14,968 nucleotides of DNA from Chloroflexota bacterium. Lineage in GTDB: Bacteria; Chloroflexota; UBA6077; CF-72. Under the pieces are notes generated by a model. The model saw nothing but the letters and a program-made list of their open reading frames with translations. It did not search any database and was not told the origin of the DNA. The stretch lies in assembly GCA_019247135.1 (NCBI GenBank), contig JAFAPL010000488.1, positions 1 to 14,968 on the forward strand. The letters run 5' to 3'. Positions 7,440 through 13,746 of the stretch are shown here, in pieces. Made by a program: the position numbers and the translations under genes. Position 1 is the first letter of the stretch, and the number at the start of each line of letters is the position of its first letter.

Positions 7440-8349
7440 AAAACATCGCGATCGGATTCACCATCGAGGCGGTGCCGCCTCGGAGCTTCAATGGCGCGAT
7501 CACGAGCATGAACTCCCATCGGCTCCGCGCTGCACACGCTGCCGCGAGGTCGTCGAGATTCTGATTGTCAAGCAACTGCATGCCCATGGCGACAAGCGTC
7601 AGCACGTGAATTGGGTGCGTCGTTTCCCTGAAAGGATGGTTGCGCACATCGCTGACGCCGTCGCACCCGAGGAGTGCCACACCACGCTCGCGCAGCCATG
7701 GCGCCGCCTCATAATGGAGTCCCGCGAGCGACGTGCGCGAGTCCCATCCGCCGAGCGCTGCGCGCCTCGCGTGGCGGCCGGTTCGCACCAGCAAAATATC
7801 TCCTGACTCTACGCGGACGCCACACGCAGCCTCGGTTCGCTCCAGCTCCTCCACCGTGATCGCGTGGTCGGGTTCGAGCCAATCGAGGTTCAGCGTCCGC
7901 GGGATGTCCAGCAGGATTCCACGCGAGACGATCCCATCCTGACCGATCGTGATCGCGTTCGCGCGGGCGCCCGTAGACGTGACCACTCCGATCGGCCGAC
8001 CGTTATAGATCTTGCCCTGCCAGAAGAAATGACACAGTGCGTCCAGATGCGAATGCGCCACGCCGTGCGGCGAAATCGCCAGGTGATCTGCCGTTGAGGT
8101 CACCGTCTTGCCATCGGCGACATCGCCCGCGCGCAGCATGAAGTGCATCGCTGGGAACGAGTTTTCCGCGTCCCCAGTGGTGTTGATGGGATGCGCGCAG
8201 CTGACGCTGACGCCCTCGCGCACCAGACTCGCCGCGCGGATGCGGTGCTCCGGCGTGATCAAATTCAATGTCCCCCGTTCGTCGTCCTCACCCCAGCGGC
8301 CCCAATTGCTGCAGCGCTCGAAGAGCTCTTGAAAGTTTGCTGCCATCAT
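7438..8349 (-). CDS. Cyclase-family metal-dependent hydrolase (kynurenine formamidase-like fold)
   Basis: A 303-residue protein of the bacterial 'cyclase' family (PF04199), related to kynurenine formamidase and isatin hydrolase. Members hydrolyse amide or cyclic bonds with a bound Mn or Zn ion. The opening WGRWGEDDERGTLNLITPE (residues 16-34) is typical of the longer, about 300-residue subgroup. The metal motif reads HSHLDALCH (99-107); His101, Asp103 and His107 align with the SHxDxxxH form of the family's HxGTHxDxPxH. A conserved GDILLVRTGR strand and a late GCDGVSD segment are also present. No signal peptide, so cytoplasmic. The start is ATG at 8349, with AAGGGTGG upstream. Its ATGA overlaps the stop of the ThDP enzyme, so it is the last gene of a coupled operon. 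The substrate is unknown; ring opening or deamidation upstream of the ThDP and aldehyde dehydrogenase steps is my inference. Confidence 0.85.
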   Translation of the reverse strand: MMAANFQELFERCSNWGRWGEDDERGTLNLITPEHRIRAASLVREGVSVSCAHPINTTGDAENSFPAMHFMLRAGDVADGKTVTSTADHLAISPHGVAHSHLDALCHFFWQGKIYNGRPIGVVTSTGARANAITIGQDGIVSRGILLDIPRTLNLDWLEPDHAITVEELERTEAACGVRVESGDILLVRTGRHARRAALGGWDSRTSLAGLHYEAAPWLRERGVALLGCDGVSDVRNHPFRETTHPIHVLTLVAMGMQLLDNQNLDDLAAACAARSRWEFMLVIAPLKLRGGTASMVNPIAMF

Positions 8350-10094
8350 CGGGCTGCCACCCTTGCCGCCGGGTAGGCGGCTAACGGCGAGGTCACGTCT
8401 CGGAAGGTGACTCGACTGGAGGTCACGACGTCAACAACAGCCGGACGACCAGCATCGGCTGCACCGAGCGCACTGCGCAACGCCTCGTGCAAAGCACAAG
8501 GATCTTCGACCCGAATCGCCTCGCAGCCCATCGCTCGCGCAATGGCAGCGTAATCGAACTCGCCGAACTCCGACGCAATGGGTCGATCACCCTGACCGTG
8601 ACGCACCCAGGCCAGCGCGCCATTGTCGAACACCACCACGACGATCGGAATCCGCTGCTCGACGGCCGTGAGCAGGCCATTCATCGCGATGCCGAAGCCG
8701 CCGTCTCCGCAGACCGCGACGGCCGCGCGATCCGGATGCACCAGGCGGGCGCAGAGCGCGGCTGGAATCGCGTATCCCATGCCCCCGACGGCTGCCGGTT
8801 GGAGGTACTCGATGCGAGCCTTCGTCTGGAAGTGGTGGAGCATGAACAGCCGGTTTTCGCCCGCATCACATGTGACAATCGCGTCCTCCGGCAGAGCTTC
8901 GTGCAGCGCCTTGATCGTGCGCTGCGGCAGAATCGGACGTTCGTCGCCACTGGATTCCGCCGTATCGAACGAGGCATAGCGGCGATGTGCTTCGGTGGCG
9001 CGGGCACCACGTCCATTGGGATTGACGCCGCGCAATGCCTCGACTAGCTGTGTGAGTACGGTCGCCGCGTCGCCGACGAGCACATGCTCGGACGGGAAGG
9101 TCCAGGATGCGTTGCGCGGCTCGATATCCACCTGAATGAATGCCTGGCGACGTGGATCCAGCAGCTCCGGATTCTCGTTGCATGTGTCGGTCGGACCCAG
9201 CTTCGTGCCGACGGCGAGCACGACATCAGCGGCGGCCACGACGGCATTCGCGGCCTCGAGTCCGAAATTGCCGAAAACGCCCAGTGCGAGTGGATGCACC
9301 TCCGGAAAGACGCCTTTGCCCGAAGCGGTGGTCGTGACAGGGGCCTGGAGCACCTCCGCGAGCGCGCGCAATTGCTCTCCAGCGCGCGCAATGCGCACGC
9401 CGTTGCCTGCAACGATGACGGGGCGTCTCGCGCTTTGCAGCCGTTCCGCCGCGGCGTGGACTGCTTGCGGATCGGCTGGCGCTCCCGTGCGCGGCAGATA
9501 CGCGTCGGTCGCGTACAGCTGAGGGACACTCGCGGGCCCAACGGTTCCGCTCAGCGATTGGCTGTGGTAAAGGACGGCTACCGGTCCAGGCTGGCCGCTG
9601 GTCGCGTGTTTGATCGCCAATTGCGTGTCCTGGACAGCCTGGGCGGGCTCGCGTGCGACGAATACCTGCTTCGTGTAACCGCCGATTGTGTCCTGCGCGT
9701 TCCAGGTGCCGTAGTCGCCGGTACCGGCCTGATAGGGTGCATGGTGAGAAAACGGCGCTCCGTCGCTGAGGTCTGACAGGAGCAGAACCGGCGAGCCCGC
9801 CAGGTGGGCCTCGAGGATGCCCATGCCGCCGTTGGTCAGCAGAAACGCACCCTGACCCATGGCCACACCGGGCTTGCCGGTGAGTCGGCCGTAGACGTCG
9901 GCCATGACGTTGGCGAGTCCTTCCTCGCGGACGAGAACCGTGCGGATATCTGGATGGTCGTAGAGAGCGCCGAAGATCGCGCTGGTGCGGCCGCCGGGCA
10001 TGCCGAAGACGAACTGAATGCCGGCGTCCTCGAGGACGCGCACGATCGCCTCTGACGCCGCGACGTCGTGCTGGAGCAGGCGTTCGATGGGCAT
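8346..10094 (-). CDS. Thiamine diphosphate-dependent enzyme of the acetolactate synthase/2-oxoacid decarboxylase superfamily
   Basis: A 582-residue protein with the three-domain superfamily layout. The pyrimidine-binding domain (1-170) has GMPGGRTSAIF at 31-41 and VREEGLANVMADVYG, in which Glu58 should be the ThDP-activating glutamate. The central domain (about 195-330) has RRPVIVAGNGV and VLAVGTKLG. The pyrophosphate-binding domain (about 375-565) has GDGG at 463-466 and, 27 residues on, Asn491 in VFDNGALAW, the metal/ThDP motif. The segment GAFLLTNGGMGILEAHLAGSPVLLLSD departs from the GPGATN pattern of true acetolactate synthases, so biosynthesis is unlikely. Options are decarboxylation of a 2-oxoacid or hydrolytic cleavage of a 1,2-dione. 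Start: ATG at 10094 is my choice; GTG at 10103 has AAGGAG closer (4 bases); an ATG at 10157 lies in a hairpin loop and would add 21 atypical residues. It sits between aldehyde dehydrogenase and cyclase genes, so the aldehyde product is probably oxidised next. Confidence 0.88.
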   Translation of the reverse strand: MPIERLLQHDVAASEAIVRVLEDAGIQFVFGMPGGRTSAIFGALYDHPDIRTVLVREEGLANVMADVYGRLTGKPGVAMGQGAFLLTNGGMGILEAHLAGSPVLLLSDLSDGAPFSHHAPYQAGTGDYGTWNAQDTIGGYTKQVFVAREPAQAVQDTQLAIKHATSGQPGPVAVLYHSQSLSGTVGPASVPQLYATDAYLPRTGAPADPQAVHAAAERLQSARRPVIVAGNGVRIARAGEQLRALAEVLQAPVTTTASGKGVFPEVHPLALGVFGNFGLEAANAVVAAADVVLAVGTKLGPTDTCNENPELLDPRRQAFIQVDIEPRNASWTFPSEHVLVGDAATVLTQLVEALRGVNPNGRGARATEAHRRYASFDTAESSGDERPILPQRTIKALHEALPEDAIVTCDAGENRLFMLHHFQTKARIEYLQPAAVGGMGYAIPAALCARLVHPDRAAVAVCGDGGFGIAMNGLLTAVEQRIPIVVVVFDNGALAWVRHGQGDRPIASEFGEFDYAAIARAMGCEAIRVEDPCALHEALRSALGAADAGRPAVVDVVTSSRVTFRDVTSPLAAYPAARVAAR

Positions 10095-10144
10095 ACCCTG
10101 CACGGTACTCCTTCTCGTCAGGCGCCCGCGCATCGGCTGCTGAA

Positions 10145-10168
10145 GGAGCCCGAGCATGTTCGGGCTTC
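10145..10168 (-). other. Intercistronic stem-loop between the aldehyde dehydrogenase and ThDP enzyme genes
   Basis: AGCCCGA (10147-10153) pairs with TCGGGCT (10160-10166) around a 6-base loop; a G-T and a G-C pair extend the stem to about 9 bp. No T-run follows on the minus strand. In the roughly 83-base gap between the two genes it may protect the upstream message or set different levels for the two enzymes. The alternative ATG at 10157 falls in its loop. Confidence 0.4.
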
Positions 10169-10177
10169 CCAGGACGA

Positions 10178-11638
10178 TCAGGCTAAACCAGCGATGACGA
10201 CCCCTTTCGGCTCGAAGTAGTAATCAAGCGCCTCTGGGCCGTGCTCGCGGCCGAGACCGCTGGCTTTGACTCCGCCGAACGGTAGCTCGTCATAGCCATA
10301 GTGCAACGAGTTCACCCAGACGTTGCCCGCCTGCAAGCGGTCGATCGCCCGGTTCGCTTTCCTCAGATCGTTAGTCCAGATGGAGGAACCGAGACCGTAA
10401 ATTGTGTCGTTGGCTTGCTCGATCGCCTGGTCCAGATCGGAGAAGCGAAAGACGGGCAGAACGGGTCCGAACACTTCTTCTTTGACCACACGTGAGTCGA
10501 GCGGCGCGTCCTCGAGCAGCGTGGGCTGATAAAAGTAGCCGCGCGAAAGTCCGTCATCCGATGGACGGCCTCCGCCAACGAGCACACGTGCGCCGCGTGA
10601 GCGGGCATCCTCCACCTGTTCCTCGATCTCTGTGCGCTGGTACTCCAGGTGGAGTGGACCCATACGACTGCTCCGCTCGGTACCCGGTCCGACGACTTTT
10701 TTCTCCAGAATGACGCGGAGTCGTCCAACGAAGTCGTCGTACACGTTGTCGTGCACGAACAGACGTTTGACGCCGAGACACATCTGACCGCAATTGAAGA
10801 ATCGACCGGTGTCGGCCATCTTGGCCGCCGTATCCACGTCGGCGTCCTCACATACGATCATCGGGTCGCTGCCGCCGAGCTCCAGTGTCACGCGCTTGAT
10901 ATTTTTGCCAGCGACCTCGAGCACGTGTCGACCGACCGGGGTGGACCCGGTGAAGGCAATGCGCGGGACACTGGGATGAACCAGGAGTTCCTCGCCGACT
11001 TCGCTGCCGCGACCCGTCACGACATTCACCGCGCCAGCCGGCAGGGAGCCCTTGCCGCCTGCATACGTCGCTTCCTGTATGACTTGCACCGTCCGCAAGG
11101 TGGCGAGTGGAGTGGTGCTCGCTGGCTTCACCACGATCGTGTTGCCGGCCGCCAGCGCCGGCCCGAGCTTCGTGCCAAGCAATGTCAGGGGAAAGTTCCA
11201 GGGCACGATGGCTGCGCAGACGCCGATCGGCTGTCGCATGACCAGTCCGTATGCGCCTGTTTGCGGCAGAGGCACGTAGCTGCCGCGGACCTTCGACGCG
11301 AGCCCGGCGTAGAACTCCAGACCGTGCACGAGATGATGAATCTCGAGGTTGGCTTCGAACAGGGTTTTGCCCTGCTCCGACGTGAGCAACTGGGCGATCT
11401 CTGAGGCGTGTTCTTTGATCCGCTCGCACGCGTTCGCCAGCAGGTTGCCGCGGTCCTCCGCGGACGTCTGCGACCAGACGGCGAAAGCTTGTTGGGCAGC
11501 ATCGACCGCCTGGTGCACGTCGGCGGCGGTGCCCTGAGGCACCGAGTCGACCACCTCGCCGGTGGCGGGATTGCGGATCTCGTACGTTCGCTCGGAGGCC
11601 GAGCCGACGGATTGGCCGCCGATGAGCATCTGCGCCAT
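10178..11638 (-). CDS. NAD(P)-dependent aldehyde dehydrogenase
   Basis: A 486-residue member of the aldehyde dehydrogenase superfamily, oxidising an aldehyde to its acid in the cytoplasm. Visible landmarks: PWNFP (146-150, oxyanion Asn148), KPAS with Lys171, the coenzyme segment FTGSTPVG (229-236), the general base Glu253 in LELGG, and the catalytic Cys287 in NCGQMCLGVKR. The C-terminus has the usual LPFGGVKASGLGREHG and a short tail. Length and motifs fit the succinate-semialdehyde/benzaldehyde-type dehydrogenases, but specificity cannot be read. It is the first gene of a three-gene minus-strand operon, so it probably oxidises the aldehyde released by the ThDP enzyme. The start ATG at 11638 has no Shine-Dalgarno sequence; a -10-like box 10 bases upstream suggests a near-leaderless message. 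Confidence 0.93.
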   Translation of the reverse strand: MAQMLIGGQSVGSASERTYEIRNPATGEVVDSVPQGTAADVHQAVDAAQQAFAVWSQTSAEDRGNLLANACERIKEHASEIAQLLTSEQGKTLFEANLEIHHLVHGLEFYAGLASKVRGSYVPLPQTGAYGLVMRQPIGVCAAIVPWNFPLTLLGTKLGPALAAGNTIVVKPASTTPLATLRTVQVIQEATYAGGKGSLPAGAVNVVTGRGSEVGEELLVHPSVPRIAFTGSTPVGRHVLEVAGKNIKRVTLELGGSDPMIVCEDADVDTAAKMADTGRFFNCGQMCLGVKRLFVHDNVYDDFVGRLRVILEKKVVGPGTERSSRMGPLHLEYQRTEIEEQVEDARSRGARVLVGGGRPSDDGLSRGYFYQPTLLEDAPLDSRVVKEEVFGPVLPVFRFSDLDQAIEQANDTIYGLGSSIWTNDLRKANRAIDRLQAGNVWVNSLHYGYDELPFGGVKASGLGREHGPEALDYYFEPKGVVIAGLA

Positions 11639-11642
11639 AGTG

Positions 11643-11661
11643 GTATCGATCTTAGCGATAC
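11643..11661 (-). promoter_or_regulatory. Candidate operator and -10 box of the aldehyde dehydrogenase operon
   Basis: GTATCG (11643-11648) and CGATAC (11656-11661) form a perfect 6+6 inverted repeat with 7 bases between. On the minus strand the spacer contains TAAGAT (11654-11649), a -10-like box whose start point would lie about 4 bases before the ATG at 11638. A dimeric repressor bound here would cover the -10 and start region. The -35 region is a poor match. No regulator gene is adjacent. Confidence 0.45.
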
Positions 11662-11673
11662 GCTGCCCGGCCT

Positions 11674-11689
11674 GCGCGCAGCGGCGCGC
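11674..11689. other. GC-only hairpin upstream of the aldehyde dehydrogenase gene
   Basis: GCGCGC, a 4-base loop AGCG, and GCGCGC form a 6-bp stem. It lies just upstream of the operator/-10 region and downstream of the gene remnant on the same strand. No T-run follows, so a terminator role is only a possibility. Confidence 0.25.
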
Positions 11690-11746
11690 CCACCTGCACA
11701 GGACTTGACGGTTGAGGGGCCGGCGGGTCGCGAGACTACGGCGGTC

Positions 11747-12040
11747 TCAGGTGGTCAACACGAATGTGACTCTAATGCCCCGCTCCCGAGCCGCGGCCTC
11801 GAATGCCGCGGTGTTGTCGTCCGGTCCGCGGGCCTGACCCTCCCACACGATCATGGCCAGCACGTTCGCAACGGCGCCACCGCTCAGTGCAAGTCCATGC
11901 TCGAGGATCGCTTCGTTGGTACGCGTGTACACATCGTGCGCCGACGGATCCAACCCGAGATTGGTGACATGTCCTTGCCTGCTCAGATCACTCATCAGGC
12001 AAGCGAAGATCGGCCCCCAGTCGCCAGGTCGATCGACCAC
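11747..12040 (-). pseudogene. Probable C-terminal remnant of a larger protein
   Basis: The frame encodes about 97 residues with real protein character: DPSAHDVYTRTNEAILEHGL, then VLAMIVWEGQARGPDDNTAA, then FEAAARERGIRVTF. From memory, the pattern (acidic-His-x-Tyr...Asn-x-x-Ile-Leu, then a hydrophobic strand followed by W-D/E-G and a Gly/Asp-rich turn before T-A-x-F) resembles the last segment of Rossmann-like domains at the C-terminus of large multidomain signalling proteins (cyclase or TPR fusions). I am not certain of this. The frame stays open upstream to a stop at 12173 but that part looks non-coding. The only starts (GTG 12040, ATG 11995) have no ribosome site. I therefore read it as the tail of a gene whose front has been lost; a genuine small protein is the alternative. 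The rest of 11639-12201 holds only the operator and hairpin listed separately. Confidence 0.35.
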
Positions 12041-12201
12041 GGAGGTCTGACGAACGGTCGTCGCAGCCGAGTCTGTGCCGAGAGGTCCTGGGCGGAGTCC
12101 ATGCCCCGAGCGGGCCGACGGTGTAACCAGCCGGTCCCGCTCGAGGCTTGGCCTGGGAAAAAATTGGCTGCGTTAAACCGGCGGCGGGCGATGGCGCACA
12201 G

Positions 12202-12906
12202 TCAAGATTGCTTTACATTCAACGTGTAGCGTGCACCTGGAGTGTAAACACTAACCACAAGATAATAGATGTTCGTGCTCGCTGCAGTGTAGGTGCAATC
12301 CACGTGATTTGCAAAGTTACATCCAGGATTAGGATTACCTGCACGGCCAGCGATAGCGGTGCTCGAGTCTGGATTAAGCAAGGTGACGTCCACCCAGCCG
12401 TTGCCAAATTTATTTGGCGATGTCAGCAAGAACTGATACGTCCCTCCTGCCGTGAGCGGAAGAGCATAGACATCTTTTGGTTTTGTCTGATCGACGACCG
12501 AACTGACTGTGGCGCCCAGCGCGATACAGGTCCCCGGCACATCGCTCGCAACCTTGCCACTCAGATCGACCGTCCCGGTGACCGGTGATGAGCAGCCCGT
12601 CGACGCTTGGGCCGGCGGCTGAGTCGCCGCGGCTGCGGGAGCTGCGGCTGGAGCCTGCTGGGGCGTCCCGAGAATGCCATCCAGCTCACCGACGTTGTTG
12701 AGCGCAGCCAGGTCGGAATCGCTGATCTGGTTGGGTATCAACGTCCAGGCGTTGCTGCCCTGGACCACATACAGCGTGCCATCGCTAGCCTGAACGACCT
12801 GGACCGGAGCCTGCTGAGCTAAAGCCGAAAGAGCTAGCCCCGCAACAAGCGAGACGATGCAAACGACAGTGATTGCGCGAGCTAATACGCGACGACTGGC
12901 AGTCAT
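12202..12906 (-). CDS. Secreted protein with a C-terminal PPC-like beta domain, function unknown
   Basis: About 234 residues. A Sec signal peptide (MTASRRVLARAITVVCIVSL, then VAGLALSALAQ) is followed by a segment DGTLYVVQGSNAWTLIPNQI and DLAALNNVGELDG that looks like a small surface repeat. Next comes an Ala/Pro/Gln linker (about 91-107), then a beta-sandwich-like domain (about 110-234) with DVYALPLTAGGTYQFLLTSP and a final YTPGARYTLNVKQS, the pattern of bacterial pre-peptidase C-terminal (PPC) domains. Four cysteines in that part could form two disulfides. Start: ATG at 12906 has GGAGG 4 bases upstream; an ATG at 12918 has none, and longer forms would bury the signal peptide. It follows the membrane protein gene by 43 bases and is probably co-transcribed. 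The 3' part (about 12210-12430) is close to 47% GC, clearly below its neighbours. A binding or adhesion role outside the cell is plausible but unproven. Confidence 0.75.
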   Translation of the reverse strand: MTASRRVLARAITVVCIVSLVAGLALSALAQQAPVQVVQASDGTLYVVQGSNAWTLIPNQISDSDLAALNNVGELDGILGTPQQAPAAAPAAAATQPPAQASTGCSSPVTGTVDLSGKVASDVPGTCIALGATVSSVVDQTKPKDVYALPLTAGGTYQFLLTSPNKFGNGWVDVTLLNPDSSTAIAGRAGNPNPGCNFANHVDCTYTAASTNIYYLVVSVYTPGARYTLNVKQS

Positions 12907-12949
12907 ACTGCCTCCCATGAATGATTCGGCGAGACTTGACAAGTACGGA

Positions 12950-13456
12950 TTAAGGCTGTGCTGAGACGATCGAAACTTGCTTGACGCGGCCGCCCCAGAT
13001 GAGACCGAACACGCCGCCCCAGAACGCGCCGAACGCCGGATAGAGGAACAGCGCAATCAGCGATCCGAAGGCCGAAAACCAGGCACCCTCCGCCGAAGCC
13101 GCCGATGCCAGCGATCCGGTCTGCATGGCATGGCTCGCGGCGGCCGAAACGAACATCGCCTGAAGAATCAACTGGACGACCTGGCCAAGCACGCCGCTGA
13201 TGGCGCCGACCAGCGCGCCGCAGCCCATCGCGACCAGCGCCGGGTTCTCGCTCAGCATCAGGCGTTGCCGCGCCTGGCGCACAAAGCGATCAGTGAGCCA
13301 GGCCCAGGCGCCGATCCATATGAGCCAGTTCAGACCCGGAAAGTTGATGATTGTGCCGAGGACTGGCACATCGCTAGCGACTGCCAGTGCGACGGCGACG
13401 ATTGCGCCGAGTAGCACGGTGCGCAGCAGCGCGCCGCCGATGGATGCATTTTGCAT
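12950..13456 (-). CDS. Small multi-pass membrane protein, function unknown
   Basis: About 168 residues with roughly four hydrophobic segments: LLRTVLLGAIVAVALAVA (about 10-27), FPGLNWLIWIGAWAWL (about 39-54), ALVAMGCGALVGAISGVLGQ and VVQLILQAMFV (about 74-104), and FGSLIALFLYPAFGAFWGGV with FGLIWGG (about 129-158). The Gly- and Ala-rich helices and the short basic loop DRFVRQARQR between the second and third segments suggest an integral membrane protein with little soluble mass. I do not recognise the family. The start ATG at 13456 is preceded by GAGAAGGAAG at good spacing; the frame stays open further upstream but that part has no coding character. It is the first gene of a probable two-gene unit with the secreted protein, so the two may form a membrane-plus-exported pair. 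Confidence 0.7.
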   Translation of the reverse strand: MQNASIGGALLRTVLLGAIVAVALAVASDVPVLGTIINFPGLNWLIWIGAWAWLTDRFVRQARQRLMLSENPALVAMGCGALVGAISGVLGQVVQLILQAMFVSAAASHAMQTGSLASAASAEGAWFSAFGSLIALFLYPAFGAFWGGVFGLIWGGRVKQVSIVSAQP

Positions 13457-13604
13457 CGGTCTTCCTTCTCCCGTTGTTTGAAGCTGACGCCACCGAGTCG
13501 GTCGGGATCCGAGGAGCGATCGCGCGCTAATCAGCCCATCGTTTCGGGTGGAACGTTCTCGGAGCGACCCGGCCAGATTAGGCTGCGCTTTGCCCGCCAT
13601 CTTC

Positions 13605-13616
13605 CAGGTAAACCTG
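13605..13616. promoter_or_regulatory. Short dyad CAGGT-AA-ACCTG in the divergent intergenic region
   Basis: A perfect 5+5 inverted repeat with a 2-base centre lies in the 290-base gap between the divergent membrane protein gene and the broken ATPase gene. A second dyad, CCCTT-(7)-AAGGG, lies at 13670-13686. Either could be an operator; both are short enough to occur by chance. Nothing else was recognised in 13457-13746: no tRNA, no convincing promoter. Confidence 0.2.
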
Positions 13617-13746
13617 TAAATCGGCTGTGCTGGGGTGAGGCAAATCCTGTACTGCCGTCACTTGCCGAGCCCTTTCGCGACAAGGGACTTGCGGGCCATG
13701 CCATCGCTTGCACTGAACTGGGCCGCCGCAAGCGGAACAGGCTGGC

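Noticed and set aside
10095..10157. Upstream start of the ThDP enzyme at 10157
   Set aside because: The extra 21 residues are not like the family's N-terminus and the ATG falls in a hairpin loop; starts at 10094 or 10103 lie behind AAGGAG.
11408..12229. 273-codon plus-strand frame across the aldehyde dehydrogenase start and the intergenic region
   Set aside because: Its first part is antisense to the aldehyde dehydrogenase and the rest has no protein-like pattern; it also crosses the operator region.
13457..13600. N-terminal extension of the membrane protein to 13600
   Set aside because: The added residues are Arg/Ser-rich without pattern, while ATG 13456 has a strong GAGAAGGAAG site.
13601..13746. 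Possible tRNA or small RNA in the divergent gap
   Set aside because: Only short dyads were found; no cloverleaf arms or T-loop sequence could be assembled.
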